The notes: generated by a model from the letters alone, not told the origin. A stretch of DNA of 64,000 nt from Ilyonectria destructans (GCA_020740775.1 JAHEWK010000012.1:1116001-1180000); one strand, 5' to 3'; shown: positions 36,041-48,535, counted from the stretch's first letter. A program made the numbers and translations.

Positions 36041-36954
36041 CTGAGTTTACAACTGAGGAAGTTTGTGATATATTAGAGAGATAATGGATCGAATGATTCA
36101 ATTTCCAAAAGGCTTCTGCATACATTCAGATATAGACAACCACTATCATTCATTCCATTCCTCTATCCCACTCGGCTCGGCTTTCATCCAGAGTCTCGTT
36201 GTCCGTGAAATGCCGACACCTGAACGCCCCTGATATTGATTGAACTAAGCGAGGTTGGCTTCCCGGACAACGGTGTGCTAAAAGAAAAGGTAAAAGATGC
36301 TCCATGCTGACGAATTTTAGTTTTAGACCACTTGACTAGTTAAGCATTGAGTCTGACATTTGACTCATAATTTATTAGAGACAACGATGAGGTAAATGAC
36401 CGTCATAGAATGTAGTATAGGAACCCCGATGTGGCTAGTCTTGGACACCTTATCAGTCACATTGATTCTTGGGATTCCTGGCTAGATAGCATATCTGACG
36501 ATCCGCTTGTCCAAAATGATGCAAGACGTCAACGGTGAACTCCTCGATTGCACATCTCTCGCTCGCTCTCGTGGTGGCGCGGTTCCGAATTCCGAATTCC
36601 TAATTCCGGATCCTGGAGCCCCGTTCCTAATCGGCGGCACGCTCTTCGGCGGAAATGTGGGCGTGAGGTCCGTGCTCCTTTATGCGATTTGGCTGTGATA
36701 AGACAGCGGAAAGCAAGACTGCCTAGAAATTGATTCCGTCATGTGGCATGTTTTGGGGCGTCACCGGATTGGCCTACTGGCTCGAGCGATTCTCAAGGTC
36801 GCTTTAATCGGCGTGACGTTTCCAGAGCATAACCGAATATCGACGTTCATCAAGAATAAAGACGGGCGTATTAATATCTATTAGCATCGCAGAATTTAGC
36901 TCCAGTACTATTCAATCAATCACAGTCCTGCTAGACAAATCATTACCCGCCACC
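36041..36954. promoter_or_regulatory. Upstream region of the DLH/SnoaL gene
   Basis: No gene supported. At 36583-36610 a run of TTCCGAATTCCGAATTCC-like phrases ends in TTCCGGA (36604-36610), the motif shared with other promoters of this block. Confidence 0.45.
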
Positions 36955-38361
36955 ATGAACTCCAAGTATGAGAAGCTTCCGTTCCTCCCGGAGACGCATC
37001 TAGACCCAGTCTGCCAAGGCATCACCCTGCTGCAACCTCTGTCTCGAAGAGGAGAAGGTCCTGGACTCATTGTCTTGGTGCCTAACACAGGAGTCATTGG
37101 TCCTTCCACATTGGCTATAGAGGAAGGAATACCATGCCCGTTGATGAAATGGGGTGAGGAGGGCTACACGGCCGTCGAGGTCACTGAATCTGCCTTTGAA
37201 ACCAAGTCTGATCCCATCAAGGAGGCTATTGCGTCCTTCGCTAAGCACGAGTGCGCCAATCCTAAGAACGTTGTAGGATTAATTGGTAGGTTCCATGGTT
37301 TTACGCTGAGCAATACCCATTTTGACCTTGGAATTAGCATACACCCCGGAACTTTGGAATCGCGTTGCACCGCTTCTCAAAGATTATCCTCAAATTGTTG
37401 GGGCCACTATATTTGGGGACCTCTCTGACTCAGCACAGCTGGAAGAAGCTGGTATCCCTTGCATTCATCACCTGGCAGGCAAGACAACGGGACTTCTCAC
37501 TCGCAACAAAAAGCTCACTGTCTATGATTACCCGACTGCGAATAGCCATCTTTTTGCCACCCCGTTTCATACCGATTTCCATTATACCTCCGAGGCCGTG
37601 TCTCACACACGAACCCTCGCCTTCTTGAAGCCGCTCATGGGAGGGCCATACTTTGACCTGGAGGCCATCTGGGATGAGCATACGTACTATGAGTTTGAGA
37701 ACCGCTCGGTCGAGTGTACCATGAACACTATGGTTCAGGAACCATATGTAAATCACATTACCACGGCAAGTTGTTCCCTTATACTCTCGAACTGGTGGTA
37801 TATAATGCTAATGACAAATCCAGTTAACTGGTGGGGTTGGACGAAAGGACTTATCAATCTTTTACCGAGATCATTTTATCTTCCAGAATCCCGATGACAC
37901 CGAGCAGGAAGTCATTAGTCGATCCATCGGCATTGATCGCGTGATTGATGAGTTCATCTTCAAGTGCACACATAAATCCCAATTGGATTGGATGTGCGTA
38001 TTCATCGCCACAGTTCAAAATCCGTCTTCAGATTGCTGACCTTTTGCGCACAAGGCTTCCTGGCATTCCCCCTACCGGCCGCAAGATAGAAGTTCCGCTC
38101 ACAGCCGTGGTCAACATTCGTGGTGACCGTCTCTACCATGAGCATATTGCGTGGGACCAAGCTACTGTCTTGATTCAGCTGGGTTTACTGCCCGAGTACT
38201 TGCCCTTCTCTTACCAACTTCCCAATGGGCCGACTCCCCGCCCTGGAAGAACTATAGCATGCCGCCTCCCAGCAGGTGGTACCATGGTCGCGGCCAAGCT
38301 CAGGGATAGGTACGCGCATAAGTCCAATACTATGATAGAATACAAGGTCAAGGAAGTTTAA
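36955..38361 (+). CDS. Dienelactone-hydrolase-like domain fused to a SnoaL/NTF2-like domain
   Basis: Fungal two-domain protein of 411 aa. Exons: 36955-37285, 37338-37765, 37824-37993, 38055-38361; intron 2 has a GC donor (GCAAGT). Residues 1-250 resemble dienelactone hydrolases (carboxymethylenebutenolidases). Residues 260-411 (LTGGVGRKDLSIFYRDHF, RSIGIDRVIDEFIFK, PLTAVVNIRGDRLYHEHIAWDQATVL) match the SnoaL-like/NTF2-fold domain in the same family of fungal proteins. In the first domain the usual GxCxG nucleophile elbow reads VGLIAYTPELW, so the Cys/Ser nucleophile is not apparent. The His-containing FHTDFHYTSEAVSHTRTL segment stands near the expected catalytic His. It may open a lactone or act as a cyclase/isomerase; activity cannot be assumed. 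Confidence 0.82.
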
Positions 38362-39122
38362 CAGGCAAATATTTCGAGTTGCAGGTTCGCAACATGTTAC
38401 TTCAATCTTCTCTTACGTATTTCAATTACAAGGACGCCGATTATGGCCCGATTTCTCTGCAATTTGAACCCTGTGCAACTTTCTTCATAAAAATGCTATT
38501 TCAATTTTAAAATCAAACGCATTGTAGTATTTATCCGAAAGCTAATGATTCATGAACTTCCTTGAAGAGAATTACCTCATACCGAAAGTAAATACCATGT
38601 AAAGCTAGCATGCTGAGCCATTGTTGCGCTCCGTACAGGCCTGGCGACTCACCTGTTGGAAGAACCTGGCTTAGGAGAAGACTATGTGCTCATGGAATCA
38701 GGAACAGCACGTATTTCGCCGGTCAAAGCGTGGGGCGTCCTTGACGGGATGGTTCTTGTGTCGTTTCGGCTTACAAAAATTTATTATTGAGTAGCTTCTC
38801 CTCAAGTAATCATGTAGAAACAGTTTGATGGATGCAGGAATATTTCCAGTAGGTAAAGGTAGCTGGTCTCTAGGCCTGAGAAACAATTTAAGAATATGTA
38901 ATATGGCGCTGGAATTCCCTGAGCGCTCGGAACTCGGTGGGTAGCGCAACCCAGTAAATGTGCGAGTGTACAATGAAGTTACTGGCAGGTTTTTCAAACA
39001 TAGCTGAGACCCGATTTCAAGAATCAACCATGGCGTTGATGGAAATTGAGTTGGCAAGAATGTGTTTCTGAGACAAAGAATTGCCACAAAATGTTGCCGT
39101 TCCTCTGCGAGAACAAGCATTC
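38362..39122. other. Intergenic, 3' flanks of convergent genes
   Basis: About 760 bp. One minus-strand frame of 142 codons (39126-38698) has no recognisable motif and overlaps the permease 3' end. I do not call it. Confidence 0.45.
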
Positions 39123-41050
39123 TCATTTAATCCACCGATACTGAGGGTGTCGCCACTCGAGCTCTTCGATCTCCAGTTGGGTCCTCCCTGCAAGTTCGGA
39201 ATCAGTATCACGCTCATCCCTCTTTTTGTTGTCATGGTTGATCCAGAGAAGCATCGATATGGCGATGGCACACATGGTGCTTTGGGAGGCGAGATTAATA
39301 CCGTTGCCAATATGGTAGTGCGGTGCATCGGTCTTAAGGAAGCTCCACGTGGAGATAAGAGATCCAATGCTGCCAATGAAACAATGCATTCCAATTCCAG
39401 CGGACCGACCGGTGTCTGTTAAGGCATTGTTCGACACCTAAATGCCAAGGGTGTTAGTAAGTTAAGACGGACAGGACAGCAGCCGGTGGGGGAATTGCAG
39501 GGAAGAAATAGAGAATAATAAGATGTTTGAGCTTACATGAGCAGCCGTCGTGGCACCGTATGTGAATACACCGCACATGGGGAGGAAAGTTGCAACATAG
39601 CGGGCGGTTCCATTATCAGTGGCGATGAAAATGATGTACCCGAGGATAGAAGGCGCTGCACAGCCCACAAGCCAGTTCATGCGATTATCCCACTTCCAGC
39701 TCAGGAAGCAGCTGACCGTGCAGGCAATCGTGCCAAGTATGTAGGGAGGGACCGTTAGCAGTTGCTGCTTAACCACTCCTGCTTCAGGAAAAATGGTCGC
39801 AACCACGGTTGGTAGAAAGACGGCCAGGCCCTGAACAGTAATGTTGTTGAAAAGGAAGATGAAGGCTGTTGGAATAACGACAGGGTTCATCATTCCGCGA
39901 CGGAATTTTGTCCAATTGAACGTATCCGTCATCGGGGCATGGCCGACTCGCTCAGACGTCACTCGCTCCACCGCGAGCTTTTTCTCGTTATCGTTGAGCC
40001 ACCGAGCTGTGTCGGCGCGATCTGTCATGGTAAAGAGGGCAATGACTCCGATAATAGAAGTGATGATACCTTCACAGCAGTAAGTAAGCAAGAGACGATT
40101 ATGGTTGTGTGGTGGAGGGTTCAGATATACCTTCTATAACAAAGATCATCCTCCATGAATGAACCGTCCCAAATCCATCTAGTAGAAGAATGGCGGAGGC
40201 AAGAAGTCCCCCAAAGGCACCGGCCAGTGAAGCTGACAAGATAAAAAAGCACATGCGGAAGGTCAGTTCATCTCTTCTATACCACCGGGACAGGTAATAA
40301 ACGGTTGCTGGAAGCATGCCTGCTTCGAAAAGTCCGAGCAGAAATCGGACAAGGCAAAGAGTCCCAAGGTTATTCACAAACCCAGTTGCGATAGTAATGA
40401 CTCCGAAGCCAATGCAAGAGAGGGGAATGAACCAACCAGGGCCAATGTATTTACAGAAGACGTTGGCCGGGATCTCGAGTAAAATATAAGGAATATAGTA
40501 GACCGTGAGAGCAATGTTGAAATCGTAACCTTGCAAGTTGAGCTCTTCCTCAAAATTGGCAAGGCGTGCATTACCTACGCGAAGAGTTAATCTAATTTGC
40601 ACATGGCTTTCAGCGAAATAAACCAAAGCTCGAGTAGGCTCGAATAGTTACGTACCAATGTTGGTCCGATCAAGGAAACAAAGCACTGCGTGGCTAAATG
40701 TCAGCTTTGTGTTACAACGGGGCTGGGTGTTACGAACAGAAAACGATACTGACTAGAGGAACAACGTTCCAGTCAATCTTCGAACGCAGCTTGCGTTCGG
40801 CGTCTGCATCAAACTCAAAAATAGGATCGCCACATCTATATCCAACCATCAGAATTCTTTGAACTTATCGCCATGTGATCCAGAAAAACTACCTGTTCAT
40901 TTCGACCGCCTCAATACTTCCGGAAACTATGTCCGGTGGACCATGTGTGCCGCCATAAGCAGTCTTTTCCTCCGAAATTGAAGATGTGACTGCGTTATCC
41001 TGAACCGAGTCCCTGGACGCGTGGCTGGTAGAACGCATAACGGCAGTCAT
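39123..41050 (-). CDS. MFS anion permease, Dal5/allantoate type (ACS family)
   Basis: Twelve-helix anion:cation symporter related to yeast Dal5/Tna1, 521 aa from the ATG at 41050 (536 aa from the in-frame ATG at 41095). Exons: 41050-40893, 40835-40750, 40685-40656 (30 nt), 40574-40131, 40069-39537, 39437-39123. Family marks: KIDWNVVPLVMLCFLDRTNIGNARL at helix 1, VYYIPYILLEIPANVFCKYIGP, RFLLGLFEAGMLPATVYYLSRWYRRDE, GLLASAILLLDG with WRMIFVIEG, and FLPTVVATIF. Such carriers move organic anions (allantoate, nicotinate, aromatic or amino acids) inward. Placed among oxidative enzymes, it suggests uptake of the pathway substrate. TTCCGGAAATTCCGG lies in the promoter shared with the alcohol dehydrogenase. 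Confidence 0.9.
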
Positions 41051-42269
41051 GGTAAAGGTACCAAGCCCGTAAAGATCGAAGTACTGATTGCTCAATGAAG
41101 GATGGGAAGAAATTATGAACTTCTAGGTAGTGATAAACCAGTTGGTAAAGGTAGAGATTGGGGGTTGAAAGAGTTCAATGGGGGGCGTCATATACTTGAG
41201 CAATTACAAATTAAATATCTGTTATAATAAGAGAGAGCTAATGTGGGAGTATGCTTGGTGAATCTGGACGGATCCGAGATGAGGCAGAGATAAGGAACCC
41301 GGACCGAGGGAGATATGTTAGGGTCATTATTTTAGCATTCGGAACGCTTGGAACATGTGGAACTAAGATAAGAATGATTGAAATACAATTGCCATGGCCA
41401 AAACCTCACCAAATTTCCGGAAATTCCGGTTCCCCTAGTAAGGAAGGCAGCGGGATGACTACGTTAACTGGTTTCCTAAATCTTATGGGGGGACATTCCG
41501 CGACTTTCGAGTCTTTATCTAATTTACAGTATAAAGCATTCTAGCTTATACGTTGAGGAGGTGGGCTGCAAGCGATCTACCGTCCTATTCGCGCACATGC
41601 ACAGTAAATGTGGCAAGGATAAGAAACGTAAAATAGTTATAGTTCGGAACTAATGACTTGATAACAACATCGCCCGCGGTTACGCGGAAAGCAAGATCTA
41701 GCAGTCGATTTGCAACGGTTTATTTGGGTAATTATCGGATAAGAACCGAAAAATGAATCCACGCTTTATCATAAGGCAAGGGTTACAATTCCTGAAATCC
41801 GAAACCTTTCCGGCAAGATAAGAGAGCCATTAGCTATTGCGGAAATAAATGAGCAAATCAAAGATGGTTGGAATGCTTCGAACTAAGCCCCATACAGCAA
41901 TAACCACCTGATCCCCGCAGGTGTGAGATCCTAGTGGGATTGAATGCTTGCCTGCCTGGTATATCTTTCCGGTGGTGTGGGGGAATACCTTATCATGGAC
42001 GTTCCGGTAGGATCTTGATGCATGAAGCGATCCTGATAAACATTAGGAACTGAGTGAATCTCTCACGAGTCATTATACTACCCAATAAATCGATGACTCC
42101 GTATCAATGCCAGTCGAGCCTTGATGTGTATTTATATCCAGTTGGCCGGCATTAAAAACCCATATTAGTGCTTGCAACTTGTCAATCTAGACTTATAGAT
42201 TTATTATCTTGAATTCTTTTCCTCCAACTTGCTTACACCCTTGTCTACTATCAAGTGCAAACCAAAAAA
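41051..42269. promoter_or_regulatory. Divergent promoter of permease and alcohol dehydrogenase
   Basis: About 1.2 kb without a supported gene. At 41415-41430 the phrase TTCCGGAAATTCCGG contains CCG and CGG separated by 7 bp, a typical inverted Zn2Cys6 site. Further TTCCGG copies lie near 41807, 41957 and 42000. A TATA-like TATTTATATCC lies near 42129, about 140 bp before the alcohol dehydrogenase ATG. Confidence 0.5.
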
Positions 42270-43346
42270 ATGTCGGTACTGCCATCAACTCAGCGCGCGG
42301 TTGTTATCAAGAACCCGGGCAAGCATTGGATAGTAGAAGTAGTCTCCTCACATCCCGTACCTCGGCCCGGTCCACGCCAGGCTCTTGTCCGTCTGACACA
42401 CACTGGCGTTTGCCACTCAGACTTGTCTTGTATCAATGGCGGCTTCGGCCTAAAGCTCGCTTGCGACGTCCCGGGCCACGAAGGGGTCGGCAAGATAGTA
42501 GCCTACTATGAAGGTCTTGATTCGTCAACCCTACCTGCTTTGGGTACTCGTGTGGGGGTCCCGCTGTTACAGCGGCCCTGCGGAACATGCGCGAGCTGCG
42601 GCCTTCCTGATGGAGAGGTTCATTGCCCAAACACCAAGCTTCTTGGATCACTTTGTGATGGCACTTTTCAGCAGTACATTACTGTCTATGTTGATTACAT
42701 GGTGCTGTTGCCAAACGTCCCCGGGATTGACGATGCCGCTTTAGCGCCCACTCTTTGTGGTGGTGTCACAGCATATAAAGCACTCAAGAAATCTGGAGCC
42801 AAGCGTGGTGACTGGGTCGCTGTGGCCGGAGCTGGCGGCGGCCTAGGTAATTTTGCCGTTCAGTACGCGGTGTCTATGGGCTTTCAAGTCATCGGTATCG
42901 ACACAGGGGAGGACAAACGTCAAGCAACACTTCGTCTAGGTGCTGCTGCCTTTATCGACTTCCGTACTACAAACGACGTACCCGCCGAGGTGATAAAGAT
43001 TACGGGAGGAGCTGGTGTGCAGTCCGCTATTGTGCTCGCGCCATCGGAGCTCACATACAATCAAGCCTTACAATATGTAGCTGTCCAGGGCTGTCTCGTG
43101 TGTGTCGGGTTACCGGATGGTGATGCTCATCTACATGTCCCACCCAGTCTCGTTTGTCGCAAAGATATCACTATTAAAGGTTCTTTTGTAGGGACGCGAG
43201 ATGATATTGCGGAAGCTTTGGAATATGTGGTTCGCGGAGAGGTGAAACCTGATATTGTTATCTACCCGATGGACGATGTGGAGGCTATCTTTCATAAGAT
43301 GGAGGGGGGACATATTCAAGGTCGTGCTGTCTTAGATCTATCATAA
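42270..43346 (+). CDS. Zinc-dependent alcohol dehydrogenase (ADH1-like)
   Basis: Medium-chain NAD-dependent alcohol dehydrogenase, 358 aa, intronless, cytosolic. Catalytic zinc ligands: Cys48-His49 in GVCHSD, His70-Glu71 in GHEGVG, and the Cys of LCGGVTAYKAL. Structural zinc: Cys104, 107, 110 and 119, one residue longer in the last gap than the usual spacing. The Rossmann site is VAGAGGGLGNFAVQYA. The acidic residue after VIGID favours NAD. ATG at 42270 chosen; the upstream GTG is not a likely start. It resembles yeast-type Adh but with insertions, as seen in fungal cluster-associated ADHs. The neighbouring amine oxidase ends only 28 bp away in the opposite direction. Confidence 0.92.
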   Translation: MSVLPSTQRAVVIKNPGKHWIVEVVSSHPVPRPGPRQALVRLTHTGVCHSDLSCINGGFGLKLACDVPGHEGVGKIVAYYEGLDSSTLPALGTRVGVPLLQRPCGTCASCGLPDGEVHCPNTKLLGSLCDGTFQQYITVYVDYMVLLPNVPGIDDAALAPTLCGGVTAYKALKKSGAKRGDWVAVAGAGGGLGNFAVQYAVSMGFQVIGIDTGEDKRQATLRLGAAAFIDFRTTNDVPAEVIKITGGAGVQSAIVLAPSELTYNQALQYVAVQGCLVCVGLPDGDAHLHVPPSLVCRKDITIKGSFVGTRDDIAEALEYVVRGEVKPDIVIYPMDDVEAIFHKMEGGHIQGRAVLDLS

Positions 43347-43374
43347 TCATCTCGAGGTTTCTCACATTGGCTCA

Positions 43375-44923
43375 TCAGAGGCGGCTCCAAGTCCAAGGCA
43401 GTTTTCCTGCCCCAGGAACATTTCTCCCCTTCCAACCAGTCAGCTCCGAGAGGTCGCGCACAGGCCATGGATAAGCATTTTGGAAATTGGCGGGGATCTT
43501 TCCATATTTCCACTTCCAGAGTTCTACCCACTCCGGACCCAGCTTGCCCTCCAGCATGTCGGCCACGTATTGTCCAATTACGGGCAAGAATTTGAAGCCA
43601 TGGTTCGACCCAGCAGTTGCAATGAAGAGATTTTTGGTCTCAGGGAAAGGACAGATCCTGAAGTTTAGATCCGTTGCCATGCCGTCCCTAAAAGTTTCAG
43701 CCTTCGTTGTAGTTATAATATGAGGTAAAGTAAAGAGAGAAACAATGCGAGTGAGACATGCTATATATGAAAGAAGGACTATTTTCAACTTACCAGCATA
43801 GCCTCGTCGTCACAAAAGGTCGGTCCGCTAGCTCTGGTATTGCTTCACGGATAAGTTGCCTCATCTCTTCCTCAAGCTCCCTGGGGCAGCCATCATACGG
43901 ATGGTCACCGACTGAGTGGAGGATGGAAGCGCCAGAAACGCTGTGATTCTTGAAGTTGCTAATCAGTCGAGCGCTGCAGATCTTAATGAGACCATTCTCA
44001 TCAGGTGGGAAGATGATGCCTATCAAATTTAATGTTAGGTCATGTCCCCCTGTCTAGAGAAATGGAGCGATTGAATGTGGCATGGCCATACCCTTTTCGA
44101 AGTTATCAATGATGGGAATGTCGCGATACTCCTCAATCTCATGGCTTTCAAGCTGGATGACGCAGATAGCGGACGTCTTGGCTACGACATCGCTTTTTGC
44201 ACCATCCACGAGAGCTGGAAGGTTAGCACCAGCCGCGACCACAACGAGATCAGCCTGATGAACTTTCCCGTTGGCCGCAATTGCGCCTCTGCATGAGCCA
44301 TCTTCATCATACCACAGCTCTTTGATGTGGCCGGCCTCTCCGACAATATATTCGACCCCATTTCCTTGGGCAGCAGTTGCCATTTGCAGGAGCGCTTTTG
44401 CAGAGGGTACCTAAAGTTTTAATCACACCAGTCAGCAATGCCAAGCTCATAGGCGAGTAAAGAGGAAAGGGGAGAGTGTTACCCATCCCGCCGCTGGACT
44501 GTACAAGTTTGTCCAATCGGGGAAATCTCCGGTCAGAGCCGGCCACTCTGCCTTCAGCTCATCGGCAGACATGTACACCACGCCGTCTCTATTGGTCTTT
44601 CTCGCCATCTCCAGCACACTCTGTAGCCACCCTCTTGCCAAAGCATGCGCCCCCATGACCCAGCCGGTTTCACGATACATACCGGAGAAAAGAGACTTTG
44701 GATCCTTCCACACGCACATGGCTTCAAGCCCAAGCTTCGCGTACAACGGGTTAGGGTAGTCAGTGCGGATGATCTTGTTTAGGTCTGTTGCAGCGGAGTC
44801 CTTGGATGGCGCATCAAAGCGATCAACCACGGTGACATTATCGTAGCCACGTAATGAGAGATGGTAGGCTGTCGACGTTCCAAAAACGCCACCACCAATA
44901 ATGAGAACTGAAGGCTTGCTCAT
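43375..44923 (-). CDS. FAD-dependent amine oxidase, fructosyl-amino-acid/sarcosine oxidase type
   Basis: DAO-fold flavoprotein of 432 aa that oxidises a C-N bond of an N-substituted amino acid, giving H2O2. Exons: 44923-44483, 44410-44092, 44019-43794, 43687-43375. FAD site LIIGGGVFGTSTA (Gly10, 12, 15). SAATDLNKIIRTDYPNPLYAKLGLEA is typical of fungal fructosyl-amine oxidase and saccharopine/pipecolate-oxidase relatives. TAGSNHGFKFLPVIGQ is the C-terminal flavin-covering motif. The Cys of RLCWDGM, completed across the third intron, is where covalent FAD attachment occurs in this group. No peroxisomal SKL is present; the C-terminus reads WSRL, and SRL is an accepted PTS1 variant, so peroxisomal location is likely. 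Substrate unknown. Confidence 0.88.
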
Positions 44924-47900
44924 GGTTGGAAAAAGTTGGATTGAACTTGTAAAAATGATGTGAAGGTGATGTTGTTTGGGGGTCGTTGCCTTGTGTGGTC
45001 GATTCATTCACGCGGATATTTATAATGAAGTGGCACTACCTCGACTAATCACACGTACAGCCGAGAGACAAATCTTCGGTCCGACATCCGTCCAAGAGCA
45101 GTGTGTTGTTTCAACTGCCGTTCCTCGTGCCGCAAATTTTGACCGGTTCTTGGTGGTCAGGTGAACAACCACTCCTTGTCAATTAGATTGAGCAATTACT
45201 CTTTGCCAACACACTGTGCATGCGCTGCACGATATCAATATGCGAGATTTAGCCTCCTGCGACAACAAGGCTTGACCTCAACTGGCCTCAGCTATAGACT
45301 CGGAGGACTTTTGACGCCGGTGGAAGTGTCGCCCGACTGGGCCATGACGTGTCTGCAGCTGAGAAAAGAGTCAACAAGTCAGCTCAGAAAGCATTAATGA
45401 CCGAAGCGGGGTTTATTTGATATTAGCACGGCACGCAGCTACCGCCGGATGACCACTCCCCAATCGGCTTGGCATATGGCCTGAAACCGGCTCTTGAATA
45501 GGTCGGCTGAGCGAGCGTTAGCCGCCGGGAGAAGACCCGGGGCTTATCTTTTCTTCCCATCGCCACCAATACGAAGCAGTCCACGGAAGGGAAGCACCCC
45601 CTTGCTAGTGGCAGATGGGGTTAATTCCGGGAGAGAAGATGTCTCGATTCCCACTTCCAAGGCGTCTTTGGCCCAGAACCTCAAGATATTGGCCAAAGAC
45701 CCAAATAACCGGATGCTCTCATGACTTTGTAAAGACCTGCGAGGAGCACCACCAACAACTTATTACCGTGACCGCATGGCGAGCTTGGACCAGGGAGCGT
45801 CAACTCCCAGAGATATGGTATCATTTTACTTATGCCACTTGTGCGGAACTAGACTAGAACACTGACTGCATAAGAGTAAGTTCTTGGCATACTTTTACTA
45901 CCACGGTTCTATACGGGGTTCGCTATCTTACCTGTAACAGAGGAGGTCAACTCGCGGTACTTACAACCCATGTCGCATGTATAATATCAGCATTCTTCAA
46001 TAGAAGACGTGACTTATTTCCGTGCTGCGAATTAAGCAGCGGCTGTTGCATTTCGCAATACAACGGTCACAAGTTCCAGTACCTACGGATTATGCCTGGT
46101 TTTGCGATCTAACTCCATAGGGTGGCATTATTTCCACTGCGAATAATGTCTTGAGGCCCTCACTGTAGCGCCGCACAGTGTTATCTTGTACTCGGGACGG
46201 GAAAGAGGAAGCTAGAGGAGGGAAGGTGTTGGTTCGAGGACTATGTAGGATTTGGATGGCATCCAACAGCGAAGCGCGTAAGCTAACGCCCAAAGATATG
46301 TCCCGGAAATGTATCCTCGTAAATGTGGCGTTAACCCATTCGCCCAGTCGGTATGGAATATTTGGCGTATGTATTGGATATTACAATTGCCTGGTTGCCT
46401 GGTTTCAAGTGCCGCCCGGCGGTGTGCACCGGCACTGAGGCACTAACCGGAGAACTTCCTGTTTAGGGAAGGCTGGCTTCCCATTGGCCTGGAAGCTATT
46501 TTGGAGCTTGGAGATTGCATGGAGTCGTTCCACGGTACCGGTGCAGCACTAGATAATTAGCGCAGCTCGCGCCAGAGATGATCGGTTTGACTTGTCTCTT
46601 TGCTCGCGGAAACGGGCCTGGTTAAGCCATTCCCCGCTTTTAGTGACGCGAACCAGGTGCTTCTCAACGATGTGGACCATGTGGCAAAGTTGCGGAAACC
46701 GGTGTGGGACTGATTGACGAACGAGAGATGATCGGGTTCGAAGCCGATGGACCCAAGTCCTGCGAGATGAGGGGAGAGAAAAGAGACAACATGGAAAGTC
46801 AATCAGGTGAACAAAATAAACGCGGGTCATGGTTCTTTGCATATCCGCAATGTGATGTCATACTTTTTAGTGTACCATTCCACAGATGTTCTGGCACCAT
46901 TCTTTTTTGCTTGGCCTCGGAGTCTCTCTGCGGAGTACTCCGTACCGCTCTTCGGAAAGTTGACCGGGGCTCCACAAATAGCACGGAGAGGGCCTAGACC
47001 GGGAAGGTCCGGACTACTGTCTTAGATTGATTCGAAGGATGGTCTACTCCGAGACGAGGAAAGAGAGAAGAGGAAAGAGACAAGAACTTGACGAGAAGAG
47101 ATAAGAGGCAAGAGATCAATGGGAAGAGGTAAGAGGTAAGAGGTTGGTGGACCGAGGATGTTTGATCTCACGGATGTGGCGGCTCCCGCCCTCTACTTAC
47201 CTGAAGCTGAGCCCGAAAGCTTTCGGCCGAGGCTGAAATTTCCCGGTTCCCTAGGTTAGTCAACAGCGCGTTTATGAGAGGCAGCTCGTGAGATTCTTGT
47301 CAAGCCCAGACATCTTATATGATATTGTAGCAGGGATAAGAATCGGGACACTCTGTAGTGAATACAGATATGCCACGAAGTGGAAGAATACTATGTGAGC
47401 CACGGGGATCCAATTATTCTGCGTGTCTCGTATGACTTGATGGTCTAGTGGCACATTGGGGGTAAGGGAGGTAGAGTATAACTAGCAGCATGGCATACGC
47501 CATACCTGACCTTTTCCCCTCCATTTCCACGTACTTTCCTCTGATTGATGCATTTGCCCCCTTCTGTCGCGCTTCGCTTGACGGAATTGCCGAGCAGTAA
47601 AACCTTAGCTTTTTTAGCTTTGTTTTCTCTTCAGGCTATCTCTTAGTATCGCGTCGCTATTCCCCGCTTCTCTAAAGTTCATGTCGTCGAAAACATGACT
47701 CGATGAAACCACAATTAAGGAGCCAGCCATCCTGGCTTCGGTCATTACTCTTGCGATAATCTCTCACAGAATCCCACCTGCTCTCGGATTTCTGAAATAA
47801 ATCCTGATTTCACAAATCGTCAAACGCGGTCTGGCTTCTATCTTTCTCGAGCCCCTTTCTTGTCCTTGTCACGTGAAACGCGTCCTGTTGCGCCGAAACT

Positions 47901-48011
47901 CTGTCTGTTGGACACCACGTAAGTGTCAAACGCACTCCAAGTCTGCTCAAGTCCAAATATTTGGAGAGGATTGCCTGATTCTAATATTTGGGGGTTTCTA
48001 GATGACCAATT
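44924..48011. other. Long intergenic stretch, no gene seen
   Basis: About 3.1 kb. None of the short frames shows a known motif. At 47040-47150 the plus strand is a purine-rich tract with repeated AAGAGGTAAGAG-like phrases. A possible 5'-UTR intron of the next gene (GTAAGT at 47920 to CTAG ending at 48001) lies at the right end. Confidence 0.45.
47040..47150 (+). repeat. Purine-rich GA/AAGAG tract
   Basis: Imperfect repetition of AGAGA, AAGAGG and TAAGAGG phrases, almost all purine on this strand. Confidence 0.6.
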
Positions 48012-48535
48012 ATGACCTCGCCCTCAGCCAGAAGAATATCTGAGTCGAATATGAAGGATTCAACCCCGAATTATTTCGATTCTCTCGATAACCTCATTCG
48101 AAGCCGCCTAGAATCCGTTTTTCAGAACGCTATCAAGGCTACAGAGGCCAATAAATCACCCACTACACAAATTACCACCACTGTCAACGATATAGGAGAA
48201 CTTTTGGTCTCAGCTGCCGAGGTCTGGGTGCAATTAACCGAGGAATTGGTTCAGAGTCCGGAAATGCATCAGGCTATCTTAGACGCACACGAGGATTCAA
48301 AATCGGAAACCAGATTGGCAGACCTATCGGGGATACTATTAATGGATATCAATGTCGCTAGACTCTGGTACGATTTCCATGTTGCACCTCTCCTTAGCCC
48401 TGCAGAACGATACTGTCGCCAAGAATACTAACAAATATGTTTAGTAAGATCCGAGATTTAACAGAGAGGTTCTCACGCGACATCCATGATATTTGGTACG
48501 CAGATGTGAAGGGTAGTCCTCCATCATCTAGGTAG
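48012..48535 (+). CDS. Small hypothetical protein
   Basis: A 148-aa protein with no family I recognise. Exon 1 (48012-48367) and exon 2 (48445-48535) join in frame. The intron starts GTACGA and ends TTTAG with a perfect TACTAAC branch sequence 11 bp before the acceptor, which supports a real gene. The product is acidic and predicted mostly helical (YFDSLDNLIRSRLESVF, ELLVSAAEVWVQLTEELV), with no signal peptide or membrane segment. The unspliced reading would end 17 residues after the donor. It lies upstream of a convergent Zn2Cys6 regulator. Confidence 0.55.

Noticed and set aside
38698..39126. Minus-strand 142-codon frame below the permease
   Set aside because: It overlaps the 3' end of the permease gene in another phase and shows no conserved feature.
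46549..47025. Overlapping frames on both strands between the amine oxidase and the small hypothetical gene
   Set aside because: No motif, no plausible splice model, and mutually overlapping frames of similar length on both strands, as in non-coding DNA.
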